Notes under the pieces: model-generated
Database searches by the model: none
Told to the model about the DNA's origin: nothing
Seen by the model: only the letters and a program-made list of their open reading frames with translations
In this document: positions 29,007 to 37,549 of the stretch, in pieces
Numbering within the stretch: the first letter of the stretch is position 1
Layout of the letters: each line of letters begins with the position of its first letter
Program-made: the position numbers and the translations under genes
Source: JABDQA01 sp963824415
Lineage (GTDB): Bacteria > Desulfobacterota > Desulfobulbia > Desulfobulbales > Desulfocapsaceae
Assembly: GCA_963824415.1 (NCBI GenBank)
Contig: CAWGPM010000003.1
Span: 186,001 to 250,000 of the forward strand
DNA: 64,000 nucleotides
Direction: 5' to 3'

Positions 29007-29389
29007 CTAAACACCCCCTTAACCCAGGCATACACCACGGCCAGCGATAATATCCCGACAAACAGGACAATTTCAATGAAATCCCGGATGACGAACATCT
29101 CGTCATTATAGGCCAGTGCAACCGGGAACAAAAACAGTACATCGACATCGAAGGCAAGAAAAATAAGGGCGTAGAGATAGAACACGACACCGTAGCGAAT
29201 CCAGCTGTCGCCGATCGGCTCCATACCGCATTCTATGTATTGGTCGGTGTGGCCAGCAACCTGCCTCGTCTTGAGAGGCATGAACAGATAAACGACCAGA
29301 ATTGGTCCAAGGGCAAAGGTCAGGCCGCCGAGGGTAAAAGCTGTGATCCAGAGTATGTCGTCACGGTAAAGAAAAACAGAAAAATCCAT
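28976..29389 (-). CDS. nuoA: Complex I subunit A
   Basis: 137 residues, three membrane helices, with the family blocks YIECGMEPIGDSWIRYGVVFY and LIFLAFDVDVLFLFPVAL. First gene of the operon. The peripheral arm here comprises only B, C, D and I; no nuoE, nuoF or nuoG occurs anywhere in the operon, so NADH is unlikely to be the direct donor. Confidence 0.95.
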   Translation of the reverse strand: MDFSVFLYRDDILWITAFTLGGLTFALGPILVVYLFMPLKTRQVAGHTDQYIECGMEPIGDSWIRYGVVFYLYALIFLAFDVDVLFLFPVALAYNDEMFVIRDFIEIVLFVGILSLAVVYAWVKGVFRWERRTYLNR

Positions 29390-29457
29390 GCAAATCTCTT
29401 AGTTATCGTGTATGTAGACAGCCCTTCAGGGGCATTTTTATACGACAAAACGTGCGT

Positions 29458-29486
29458 ATCATATAGAATGGTATTGGGCCTGTCAA
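29458..29486 (-). promoter_or_regulatory. Promoter of the nuo operon
   Basis: On the minus strand a perfect TTGACA (29481-29486) and TATGAT (29458-29463) are 17 bp apart, about 70 bp before the nuoA start. This is among the best sigma-70-type promoters in the window. Confidence 0.8.
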
Positions 29487-29541
29487 TTTTTTTTACTGGC
29501 TCCTTTTCCTTGTTATGTCTGTTTAACCTTCCGTAATCATA

Positions 29542-29572
29542 ATCAATATTTATGCTATTTTGTTGATATTGA
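29542..29572. promoter_or_regulatory. Candidate LysR-type regulator site between nuoA and the regulator
   Basis: Two nested inverted repeats, ATCAA/TTGAT (29542-29546, 29563-29567) and TCAATAT/ATATTGA (29543-29549, 29566-29572), lie between the divergent genes, as expected for a LysR-type operator. A weak promoter for the regulator, TTGTCA (29612) and TATCAA (29635) with a 17-bp spacer, follows. Confidence 0.4.
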
Positions 29573-29664
29573 AGGTGATTTATTTCGTCAGGGCGGTTAA
29601 TTATGAGTGCATTGTCAGTAAAAAAGATGTAAACTATCAAAAAAACTGAATCTGGATATAAAAC

Positions 29665-30639
29665 ATGTCTATTACGCTGAGACAATTAGAGATTTTTATA
29701 GCCGTTGCCGAGACGGCACAGGTCACCAAGGCCAGTAAAAAGCTCTTCGTTACCCAGTCAGCGGTTAGTATGGCCTTGGCCGAACTGGAAAATCAACTCG
29801 GCGGCTCCCTCTTCGACCGGCACGGCAGAAGTCTGGTGCTGAACGCGCGCGGCCGTTACCTGCTGCCGCTGGGCAAAGATATCGTTGCCCAGGTCGGCAA
29901 TATCGAAACGATCATGTCCGAGCGCAACGACAAGTTGACCGGGCAGATCAATATTGCCTCCAGCTCCTCGGTGGGCAACTATATTCTTCCGTACCTGATC
30001 GGCGCTTTCAAAAAGGCGCACCCGAATGTTCTGGTCAACATGCTGGTCTACAACACCAAGATCGTGGAGGGCATGGTCAAGGACGGCACCGTGGACATCG
30101 GTTTCGTCGAGGGTATGGTAACCGAGACCGACCTGCTGATTCGGCCATGGTTCAAGGATGAGCTGGTTGTGCTGACCGCTCCGTCGGATCCATTGGCCAA
30201 CCATGAATCGTTCAACATCGAGCGGGATCTTGCAGGTAGCCGCTGGATCATGCGCGAGCGGGGTTCCGGCACCGCAGCTATTTTCCGCGAAAAGATGAAA
30301 GACCACCTGGATGAGGTCAAGATCGTCATGGAGATGGGACATCCGGAGTCGGTCAAGCGGGCGGTGGAATCGGGCGTCGGCATCGCCTGTCTGTCAGCAC
30401 TGACCATCTGCCGCGAGGTGGAGAACGGCTGGCTTAAAAGTTTGAAAATCGACGGCGTGGATATGAAGCGCCAGCTCAGAATAATCAGCCGCAAGGATAG
30501 CCAGGTGGATGACGCCATGGCTGAATTCCTGGCTTTTTGCGACGTAATGAGTGCCTGCGAGGAAGAAAACGTCTGTCTCTCCTCCCCCTGGAAGCTGCAG
30601 TCCCTGCTGGCCCGCCATTCAACTTTGAAAAAATCCTGA
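29665..30639 (+). CDS. LysR-family transcriptional regulator
   Basis: 324 residues. The N-terminal winged helix (residues 1-60: LRQLEIFIAVAETAQVTKAS, then VTQSAVSMALAELENQLGG) is followed by a periplasmic-binding-type effector domain in which GQINIASSSSVGNYILPYLIG marks the start. Closest in style to CysB/CbbR-like members. It is divergent from the nuo operon and shares its 275-bp control region, so it may regulate complex I, itself, or both. The effector cannot be inferred. Confidence 0.88.
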   Translation: MSITLRQLEIFIAVAETAQVTKASKKLFVTQSAVSMALAELENQLGGSLFDRHGRSLVLNARGRYLLPLGKDIVAQVGNIETIMSERNDKLTGQINIASSSSVGNYILPYLIGAFKKAHPNVLVNMLVYNTKIVEGMVKDGTVDIGFVEGMVTETDLLIRPWFKDELVVLTAPSDPLANHESFNIERDLAGSRWIMRERGSGTAAIFREKMKDHLDEVKIVMEMGHPESVKRAVESGVGIACLSALTICREVENGWLKSLKIDGVDMKRQLRIISRKDSQVDDAMAEFLAFCDVMSACEEENVCLSSPWKLQSLLARHSTLKKS

Positions 30640-30712
30640 TTTAGCAAGCCTCTGTTGCCGACCGAGTGACACGCGCTTCAGGTCCCACCGATAGGTTCTG
30701 GCACCAGGCTGG

Positions 30713-31480
30713 TTACCAGTCTTTCCGGTAATGCACTGTAAGCAGGGTCAGCCCGGCAGGCGGCGCCGTGGCTCCAGCGCGGTTGCGATCCCTGGCCTCG
30801 AGAATCTGGGCAAACTCATGCGCGGTGGTTTTACCCCGGCCCGCTTCGATGATGGTGCCGCTGATGTTTCGCACCATATGCCTTAAAAATCCATCCCCGG
30901 TATAGGTAAGCCGGATAAATTCCGGTTCCGGCTCGCTGAGCTCGGCTTTAAATATCGTGCGGACTGCACCCCGGCCGCCGGTGTTGTCTTTGTCGCGTGA
31001 GCCGGCTGTTTCAAAACTGCTGAAATCATGGGTGCCGAGCAGCGTTTTCAGACAGCGGTGCATGGTGCTGCAGCAGAGCTTGAAGGGGACATGGCAGTTA
31101 TAGAGGCGCCTGGTCGGACAGATGACCGGACCTGTGTAAATCTGATAATAATAGGTTTTGGCCAGGGCGCCAAAGCGAGCATGAAACGAGCTCTTCTCGT
31201 CGCTTGCTTCGATGATCCGGATCGCCGGCGGCAGCAGCGAGTTAAGCCCTTTGGAAAAAGACTCGCAGTCCACCCGGCTGCTGGTATGAAAGTGGGCTGT
31301 CATACCCAGCGCGTGTACCCCGGCGTCTGTCCTGCCGGCACCATGGACAATCGTCGGAGTATTGCAGATCTTCGATACGGCGCGCTCGATCTCTGCCTGG
31401 ATGGTTGGTCCGTTCTCCTGCTTCTGCCAGCCGCAATAACCGGTACCGTCAAATGAGATGAGCAGTTTGAGCGTGCGCAT
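30713..31480 (-). CDS. truA: tRNA pseudouridine(38-40) synthase
   Basis: 255 residues. Isomerises uridines 38-40 in the anticodon arm of many tRNAs. The catalytic Asp52 lies in GAGRTDAGVHALG, and the N-terminal ISFDGTGYCGWQKQ and later DGFLRHMVRNISGT blocks are characteristic. It lies 26 bp after argC and is likely cotranscribed with it. Confidence 0.96.
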   Translation of the reverse strand: MRTLKLLISFDGTGYCGWQKQENGPTIQAEIERAVSKICNTPTIVHGAGRTDAGVHALGMTAHFHTSSRVDCESFSKGLNSLLPPAIRIIEASDEKSSFHARFGALAKTYYYQIYTGPVICPTRRLYNCHVPFKLCCSTMHRCLKTLLGTHDFSSFETAGSRDKDNTGGRGAVRTIFKAELSEPEPEFIRLTYTGDGFLRHMVRNISGTIIEAGRGKTTAHEFAQILEARDRNRAGATAPPAGLTLLTVHYRKDW

Positions 31481-31506
31481 CGATTGAGCTGGTTGTGGCG
31501 GTCGAT

Positions 31507-32547
31507 TCAGGGAAAAAGTGGAACCTGTTCCAGGCCCGCATCTTCAGCAAAACCGCACATCAGATTCATATTCTGTACCGCCTGTCCTGAAGCGCCTTTG
31601 ACAATGTTGTCTATCGCCGAAGTGATGATAATCCGCCTGGTCCTTACGTCTTGGGCCAGAGCAATGTCGCAGTAATTCGAGCCCCTGACATATTGGGTAG
31701 CCGGCTGTACCCCCGCTTCAAGCAGCCGGACAAAGCGCTCGTTCTGATACTTTTTCTGGTAGAGCGTCTCTAATTTGTCCAGTTCGACCTCTCTGGTCTG
31801 GTTCACATAGATGGTAGACAAAATACCGCGGGAGACGGGCAAAAGATGCGGAGTGAAAGAGACCTTGATGGGAAAGCCTGCGCAATTGCTCAGGTTCTGC
31901 TCGATTTCCGGAACATGACGGTGGGTTCCGCCGACCTTATAGGGGCGAAAACCGTCGGTAACCTCGCAGAACAGGGTGGTGACGCTGGCTGCCCGACCCG
32001 CTCCGGAGGTGCCGGACTTGGAGTCGGCGATTATCGATTGCGGATCGATCAGGTCGGTTTCAAGAAGCGGCGCCAGAGCCAGGGTGATCGAGGTTGGATA
32101 GCAGCCGGGATTGGCCACCAGTGAGGCTTCACGGATCTGCTCGCGGTAGAGCTCCGGCAGACCGTATACAGCATGTTTTACCAGTTCCGGTGCGCTATGG
32201 GATTGATACCACTTTTCATAGACTGCCACGTCCCGAATCCTGAAATCGGCTGAAAGATCAACCACCTTTTTGCCCGCCTCGATAAAAGCGGGGACAATGT
32301 CCATGGCGGTCTTATGGGGGACTGCACAGAAGATGAAATCGGCCAGATCAATGATCTCATCGACCGAGTGGTCTTTTATGTCGATGTCGATTCGGCCCGC
32401 TAAATGAGGAAACACCTGAGCCAGCCGCTGCCCGTCATAGCGGCGCGAAGTTGCAGCGCTGAGCCTTGCCGATGGATGATTGGCGAGCAGGCGGGCAAGT
32501 TCCCCGCCGGTGTAACCGGAGGCTCCGACAATGGCGACTCGTAGCAT
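31507..32547 (-). CDS. argC: N-acetyl-gamma-glutamyl-phosphate reductase
   Basis: 346 residues. Third step of arginine synthesis: NADPH-dependent reduction of N-acetylglutamyl phosphate. The nucleotide-binding VGASGYTGGELARLL is at the N-terminus and the catalytic Cys149 is in VANPGCYPTS. ATG 32547, preceded by AGAGGT, was preferred to the in-frame ATG 32565 because it starts at the conserved strand. It lies after the rpsI terminator, so it may have its own promoter in 32548-32585. Confidence 0.95.
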   Translation of the reverse strand: MLRVAIVGASGYTGGELARLLANHPSARLSAATSRRYDGQRLAQVFPHLAGRIDIDIKDHSVDEIIDLADFIFCAVPHKTAMDIVPAFIEAGKKVVDLSADFRIRDVAVYEKWYQSHSAPELVKHAVYGLPELYREQIREASLVANPGCYPTSITLALAPLLETDLIDPQSIIADSKSGTSGAGRAASVTTLFCEVTDGFRPYKVGGTHRHVPEIEQNLSNCAGFPIKVSFTPHLLPVSRGILSTIYVNQTREVELDKLETLYQKKYQNERFVRLLEAGVQPATQYVRGSNYCDIALAQDVRTRRIIITSAIDNIVKGASGQAVQNMNLMCGFAEDAGLEQVPLFP

Positions 32548-32584
32548 TGGTTGACCTCTATACATCTGGGTGGGTGAAAGTGAA

Positions 32585-32620
32585 ACAAAAAGGGGATAAC
32601 AGATAGTCTGCCATCCCCTT
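32585..32620 (-). terminator. Intrinsic terminator after rpsI
   Basis: On the minus strand AAGGGGAT (32613-32620) pairs with ATCCCCTT (32590-32597), and the stem runs into a short T tract. It separates the ribosomal protein genes from argC. Confidence 0.75.
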
Positions 32621-32682
32621 GCGATTGGAAACCGGTCTGAGCCTTGAGCCAGGTGCCGGTCCAGAAAAAAATGCGTGCGTTC

Positions 32683-33072
32683 TTAACGCTTGGAAAACTG
32701 GAATTTGGCGCGGGCGCCTTTCTGCCCATATTTCTTTCTTTCCTTAATTCGCGAATCGCGGGTAAGCAGGCCGGAGCGTTTCAGCGCCGTTCTCATTTCA
32801 CCGTCGACCTCGAGCAGGGCCCGTGAGATGCCGTGGGTCAGTGCATCGACCTGGGCGGATTTGCCACCGCCGGAGAGAGTTGCCAGCACGTCGTACTGTT
32901 CCTGGGTCTCGGTGACCTCGAAAGGCTTCTCAAGTTTTTGGGACTGAAAGGTGCCGCCGAAATATTCTTCAGGAGTCATCCGGTTTACCTGCACCTTACC
33001 GGATCCTGGAGTGATCCAGACGCGGGCAACAGCTTTTTTCCTTCTACCGGTTGCGTAAAAACGATCGGCCAT
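32683..33072 (-). CDS. rpsI: 30S ribosomal protein S9
   Basis: 129 residues, the normal length. Begins with FYATGRRKKAVARVWI and ends with the invariant basic tail AKFQFSKR, which reaches into the P site. It follows rplM by 19 bp, the conserved L13-S9 pair. Confidence 0.97.
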   Translation of the reverse strand: MADRFYATGRRKKAVARVWITPGSGKVQVNRMTPEEYFGGTFQSQKLEKPFEVTETQEQYDVLATLSGGGKSAQVDALTHGISRALLEVDGEMRTALKRSGLLTRDSRIKERKKYGQKGARAKFQFSKR

Positions 33073-33091
33073 GGTCTCTTACTCCGTATAG

Positions 33092-33520
33092 TTAAATTAC
33101 AAGCTCTTCAGGTTGCTGGGCGGCGTGCGGATGATCGGCACCGCTGTAGACTTTGAGCTTCTTCAGCTGGGCCCGCCCGATTTTGTTTTTGGGAAGCATG
33201 CCTTTTACGGCATTGAAGACCAGATCCGTCGGCTTCTTTTCCAGCAGTTCTTTGGCGGTTGTTTCCTTGATGCCGCCCATGTATCCGGTATGACGGTAAT
33301 ATTTTTTGTCGTCCCACTTGTTGCCGGTGAGCTGGATCTTTTCGGCGTTGGTCACGATAATAAAATCGCCGTTGTCAATAAAAGGCGAAAAGGTCGGTTT
33401 ATGCTTGCCGCGCAGCCGTGAAGCGATCTCGGTTGCCAGGCGACCCAGAATCTTGTCCTTGGCATCTACGACATACCATTTCTTCTCGATCTCTTTTACA
33501 GGAGCAAGATAGGTTTTCAT
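33092..33520 (-). CDS. rplM: 50S ribosomal protein L13
   Basis: 142 residues, the usual length. Blocks KWYVVDAKDKILGRLATEIA, GDFIIVTNAEKI and the C-terminal VYSGADHPHAAQQP are diagnostic. The frame extends upstream into the tRNA-Gly region but ATG 33520 is the family start. It is transcribed with rpsI. Confidence 0.97.
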   Translation of the reverse strand: MKTYLAPVKEIEKKWYVVDAKDKILGRLATEIASRLRGKHKPTFSPFIDNGDFIIVTNAEKIQLTGNKWDDKKYYRHTGYMGGIKETTAKELLEKKPTDLVFNAVKGMLPKNKIGRAQLKKLKVYSGADHPHAAQQPEELVI

Positions 33521-33541
33521 GTGGTTCCTCGAGGATTTTAA

Positions 33542-33571
33542 TAAAAAAAGGTTCGAACAATGCCGAACCTT
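33542..33571 (-). terminator. Intrinsic terminator or attenuator between tRNA-Gly and rplM
   Basis: On the minus strand AAGGTTCG (33564-33571) pairs with CGAACCTT (33548-33555) and runs straight into seven T. It lies 12 nt after the tRNA-Gly 3' end and 22 nt before the rplM start, so it probably ends the tRNA transcript. Confidence 0.8.
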
Positions 33572-33583
33572 GATCTGCTCATG

Positions 33584-33658
<75 letters not shown>

Positions 33659-33887
33659 TCTGTTCTCTCATCAAAACAGGATAATATTTAATAAACAGCG
33701 TGCCATATGTCAACAGAAAAAATAATAACCATGGTGCAGCAAGCAACCTCTGCAAAAACCTGCGCCGATCGAAAAAAAGATGGTTAAGTCCCGCAAATCT
33801 ATGATAAGTATGAGCCACAGGTAAATATTCCAACCAGGCTCTTGCCGATCTCATCTTTCGGCTACATAATAATAATCAGGTGTGACT

Positions 33888-34487
33888 ATGACAACAGGCC
33901 AGCAGGTCCGCTCCGGCGAGATCAACAGGAAAACGACAGAAACCGACATAAGCCTCAAACTGGGACTCGACGGTACAGGATACGCTGCAATCAAGAGCGG
34001 GGTTGGCTTTCTGGATCATATGCTGACGCTGTTCACCGTGCACGGATCGTTTGATCTCGACATTGCAGCGCACGGCGATCTCGAAGTCGACGACCATCAT
34101 ACGGTGGAAGATGTCGGTATCTGCCTCGGTCAGGCACTGGCGGGAGCGCTCGGGGACAAGGGCGGCATCAACCGTTACGGCAGCAGCTATGTGCCGATGG
34201 ATGAAACCCTGGCCAGGGTCGTGGTGGACATATCTAACCGACCCTATCTGCATTACGGGGTGCAGCTCGAAGATCAGAAAATCGGCACCTTCGATACGGC
34301 ACTGGCCAAGGAATTCCTGCGGGCGCTGGCACTACACGGCGGTCTTACCCTGCATGTGGACCTGCTCCATGGTGAAAATGCTCATCACATCATCGAAGCA
34401 GTATTCAAGGCGCTCGGCCGGGCCTTGAATGAAGCGACAACCGGCCGGCATGGAGCGTCGGCATTGTCTTCCAAAGGTTCTTTGTAA
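33888..34487 (+). CDS. hisB: Imidazoleglycerol-phosphate dehydratase
   Basis: 199 residues, single-function HisB without the phosphatase domain. Metal-binding histidine blocks SGVGFLDHML, EVDDHHTVEDVG and GENAHHIIEAVFKALG are all present. Sixth step of histidine synthesis. Start ATG 33888; GTG 33882 is also in frame. No other his gene is adjacent. Confidence 0.96.
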   Translation: MTTGQQVRSGEINRKTTETDISLKLGLDGTGYAAIKSGVGFLDHMLTLFTVHGSFDLDIAAHGDLEVDDHHTVEDVGICLGQALAGALGDKGGINRYGSSYVPMDETLARVVVDISNRPYLHYGVQLEDQKIGTFDTALAKEFLRALALHGGLTLHVDLLHGENAHHIIEAVFKALGRALNEATTGRHGASALSSKGSL

Positions 34488-34521
34488 TGGCCCCAACCCT
34501 TAATCATGTGGTGAGAGCATT

Positions 34522-35154
34522 ATGCTGAAAAATAACTTGATCATGCTGAGCCTGCTGCTGGTTTTTTCGGTTGCCGGGCTGACTTCCTGCGGCACCAAAC
34601 AGGCGCCGCCCACTGATGAAGAGCGGCTGCAGGCCCGCAGCCAGGTGCCGTGTATTGTGGTTCTGCCGGTGATGGCGGATCTCAAATCCGACGAGTCGAT
34701 GACCTATGCCCAGGCCGCCAAACTCGAAAAAGGCTCAGCCTTTCTGGATCAGACCATTGCCGAGGCGTTGGTCGGATTCGATAACGTCAGGATGCTGTCC
34801 CAGCGCCAACTGACCTCGCTGCTGCCTCAAGATGATGCGGCTCAGTCGGCCCTGTTCACCAGAATTGGCTCTGAACTCAAATGCAATGCGGTCCTGCTTA
34901 CCAAGCTGTCCCGTTTCGAGCAGCGCGTGGGTGGTGATTATGGGGCGGATTCACCCGCTTCTGCAGCTTTTTCAATGAAGCTTTTCGATACCCGGGACGG
35001 CAGTCTCATCTGGTCGACGATGTTCGATCAGACCCAGCAGTCCCTGCTCAGCAATCTCATGTCAGCTCATCAATACGGGCTGAAATGGCTCACCGTGGAA
35101 GAACTGGTGAACCTGGGAGTTGCCGAGAAAATCAAGCAGTGTCCCTATTTTTAG
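34522..35154 (+). CDS. Lipoprotein of unknown function
   Basis: 210 residues. Signal peptide ending in the lipobox LTSC with Cys23. The mature part opens with VPCIVVLPVMADL and contains LIWSTMFDQTQQSLLSNL, a pattern like periplasmic lipoproteins of the CsgG/GNA1162-type assembly group, but that is only a resemblance. It follows hisB by 34 bp and is ended by a strong terminator. Confidence 0.75.
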   Translation: MLKNNLIMLSLLLVFSVAGLTSCGTKQAPPTDEERLQARSQVPCIVVLPVMADLKSDESMTYAQAAKLEKGSAFLDQTIAEALVGFDNVRMLSQRQLTSLLPQDDAAQSALFTRIGSELKCNAVLLTKLSRFEQRVGGDYGADSPASAAFSMKLFDTRDGSLIWSTMFDQTQQSLLSNLMSAHQYGLKWLTVEELVNLGVAEKIKQCPYF

Positions 35155-35183
35155 CGGGATAATCGAAGTTTGTTTTTCATGAT

Positions 35184-35217
35184 ACACCCGTCTGTTCGCA
35201 GACGGGTGTACGTTTTT
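35184..35217 (+). terminator. Strong intrinsic terminator with TTCG loop
   Basis: A perfect 11-bp stem ACACCCGTCTG / CAGACGGGTGT around a TTCG tetraloop, then CGTTTTT, between the lipoprotein and the tRNA thiolase gene. Confidence 0.92.
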
Positions 35218-35231
35218 CAGCCGCAGATCCG

Positions 35232-35960
35232 ATGAAGCAGCCGACTCTGCCCGCCAAGCTCAATAGAAAGATCGGTCAGGCGATGCACGACTGGTCCATG
35301 CTCGAGGATGGCGATCGAGTGCTGGTCGGCGTTTCGGGCGGTATAGACAGCCTGGTCACAGCCTGGGTTTTAAAGATGTGGCGATTCAAGGCGCCCATCG
35401 ATTACCGGCTCGAAGCGGTCTTTGTGGACAACGGCTACTGGTCGCCCGAGCGGGGAGGGGAGCCGCCGGTTGTGAGTATCGAGCGGCAGATGCGGCGCTG
35501 GGACATCGAGGTCAGCAAGGTCGAGGCGTGGCCGGTCAAGGACAAGCAAGAGCAGCGCTGTTTTCTCTGCGCCAGAAACAGAAGAAGCCAGCTTTTTGAG
35601 CTGGCCCGCCAGAAAGGCTGCGCCAAACTGGCGCTGGGGCATCATAAGGACGATCTGGTAGAGACCTTGTTTATCAATGCACTCTACAGCGGTAATATCT
35701 CCACCATGCTTCCGAAACAGGTGCTGTTTGAAGGCAGGCTCAGCCTGATCCGGATTTTGTCATACCTCGAAAAAGACGAGGTTATTGAGCTGGGCCGCAT
35801 TGCCGGGTTTGAACCGGTGAAAAATTACTGTCCGCTGGCCGAGGATACCAGACGTGAAACAGTTCGCTCAATATTGGCGCGCATTTACCAGGAGGTTCCG
35901 GAGGCCAAAGGCTCTTTGTTTTCGGCTCTTGGCAATGTGCGCAATGGTTATATGTTATAG
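35232..35960 (+). CDS. ttcA: TtcA-like tRNA 2-thiolation enzyme
   Basis: 242 residues. The PP-loop ATP pyrophosphatase motif SGGIDS sits at 35-40. Three cysteines at the positions of the TtcA iron-sulfur cluster are visible: CxxC 110-113 and Cys200 in NYCPLAED. ALGHHKDDLVET is the second nucleotide block. It adenylates a tRNA base before sulfur transfer; C32 of tRNA is the known TtcA target. Shorter than E. coli TtcA (311), so a relative with another target base is possible. Weak inverted repeat CAAGCA/TGCTTG follows the stop. Confidence 0.85.
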   Translation: MKQPTLPAKLNRKIGQAMHDWSMLEDGDRVLVGVSGGIDSLVTAWVLKMWRFKAPIDYRLEAVFVDNGYWSPERGGEPPVVSIERQMRRWDIEVSKVEAWPVKDKQEQRCFLCARNRRSQLFELARQKGCAKLALGHHKDDLVETLFINALYSGNISTMLPKQVLFEGRLSLIRILSYLEKDEVIELGRIAGFEPVKNYCPLAEDTRRETVRSILARIYQEVPEAKGSLFSALGNVRNGYML

Positions 35961-36129
35961 GAGTGTGATAGACAAGCAGGTGATGCGCCTTGCTTGACTA
36001 TTTTGCCTTAATTGAATTGCAAAAGATAACGGAAACAGGCCTGTTTCAGCCCTAAAAGTACAGATCACCGGTTACAGCCGGCTGGAGCTGATCAGCGCTG
36101 AGCAAGATGGATATCAAAAGGGAGGGTCG

Positions 36130-37518
36130 ATGAAAACAGATCGTATCGCCGGGCTCCTGCGGCTGAAGCCACTGGGACAGCAGGTGGTCGTGGCCGGCTG
36201 GGTCAGGACCAGACGTGACAGTTCCAATTTTTCTTTTGTGGAGGTCAATGACGGATCCTGCCTGGCAAACCTGCAGATTATCGCCGATCAGAATCTCAAA
36301 AACTACGAGTCCCAGGTAAAAAAACTCGGCACCGGCTGCAGTGTCGTGGTCAGGGGAGAACTCAAAGAATCACCGGCCCAAGGCCAGCCGGTCGAGGTGG
36401 TCGCCGCTGCCGTTGAAGTTGTCGGCTGGGCCGATCCTGAGCGTTATCCGCTGCAGAAGAAGCGCCATTCGTTTGAATTTCTGCGCGAGATTTCACATCT
36501 GCGGCCGCGCACCAATGCGCTGGGAGGGGTCGCCCGGGTACGGTCCCGTCTGAGCCAGGCAGTACATACTTTTTTCCAGCAGCGTGGCTTTTTTCATGTC
36601 CATACTCCGGTGATTACCACCAGCGACTGCGAGGGCGCCGGTGAAATGTTTCAGGTTGTCACTGAACAGGAACTCAACGATCTGAGCGCCAAAAAAACGG
36701 TGGATCAGAGCAAGACGTTTTTCGGTAAGCGGGCCGGGCTGACCGTGAGCGGACAACTCCAGGCCGAAGTCTATGCCCAGGCGCTGGGCTCGGTGTACAC
36801 CTTCGGACCGACCTTCAGGGCCGAAAACTCCAATACCAGCAGACATCTGGCTGAATTCTGGATGCTGGAGCCGGAAATGGCCTTTTGTGATCTGTCCTGC
36901 AATATGGATCTGGCCGAGCAGATGCTCAAATATCTGCTGTCCGATGTACTGGAGTACTGTGCTGAAGATATGGCTCTGTTCGACCGATTCATCGAAAAGG
37001 GGCTGATCGACAAGCTGCGCCATGTGATAGATAACGATTTTGTCCGGATAACCTACAGTGAAGCCATTGAACAGCTTCTGCAGTCAGAACAGAAATTTGA
37101 ATTTCCGGTGAGCTGGGGGGTGGATCTCCAGTCCGAGCACGAGCGTTACCTGAGCGAGCAGGTCTACCGGCTGCCGATGATCGTCAGTGATTATCCTGCC
37201 TCGATAAAACCATTTTATATGCGGGTGAACGATGACGGAACCACCGTTGCGGCGATGGACATTCTGGTGGCCGGAATCGGAGAGATCGTCGGCGGCAGCC
37301 AGCGTGAGGAACGTTATGATGTGCTGCTCGGCAGGATGCAGCAGGCTGGTATCGACGATGAAGAGTACCGCTGGTACCTCGAGCTGCGCAAGTATGGTAC
37401 AACGCCTCACTCCGGTTTCGGTCTCGGCTTCGAGCGGCTGCTCCAGTTCGTCACCGGTATGCACAACATTCGGGATGTGATCGCCTTTCCCCGAACCCCC
37501 GGATTCGCACCCTGCTGA
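36130..37518 (+). CDS. asnS: Asparaginyl-tRNA synthetase
   Basis: 462 residues, class IIb. N-terminal OB-fold (VVVAGWVRTRRDSSNFSFVEVND), motif 2 in FRAENSNTSRHLAEFWMLEPEMAF and motif 3 in SGFGLGFERLLQFVTG. Asn (not Asp) specificity is supported by TFRAENSNTSRHL. GGGAGGG lies immediately upstream of ATG 36130. 35961-36129 holds only a weak promoter-like TTGACT. Confidence 0.97.
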   Translation: MKTDRIAGLLRLKPLGQQVVVAGWVRTRRDSSNFSFVEVNDGSCLANLQIIADQNLKNYESQVKKLGTGCSVVVRGELKESPAQGQPVEVVAAAVEVVGWADPERYPLQKKRHSFEFLREISHLRPRTNALGGVARVRSRLSQAVHTFFQQRGFFHVHTPVITTSDCEGAGEMFQVVTEQELNDLSAKKTVDQSKTFFGKRAGLTVSGQLQAEVYAQALGSVYTFGPTFRAENSNTSRHLAEFWMLEPEMAFCDLSCNMDLAEQMLKYLLSDVLEYCAEDMALFDRFIEKGLIDKLRHVIDNDFVRITYSEAIEQLLQSEQKFEFPVSWGVDLQSEHERYLSEQVYRLPMIVSDYPASIKPFYMRVNDDGTTVAAMDILVAGIGEIVGGSQREERYDVLLGRMQQAGIDDEEYRWYLELRKYGTTPHSGFGLGFERLLQFVTGMHNIRDVIAFPRTPGFAPC

Positions 37519-37549
37519 TTGGCGGCCTGAGGTCGGAAGAGGTGATTTC

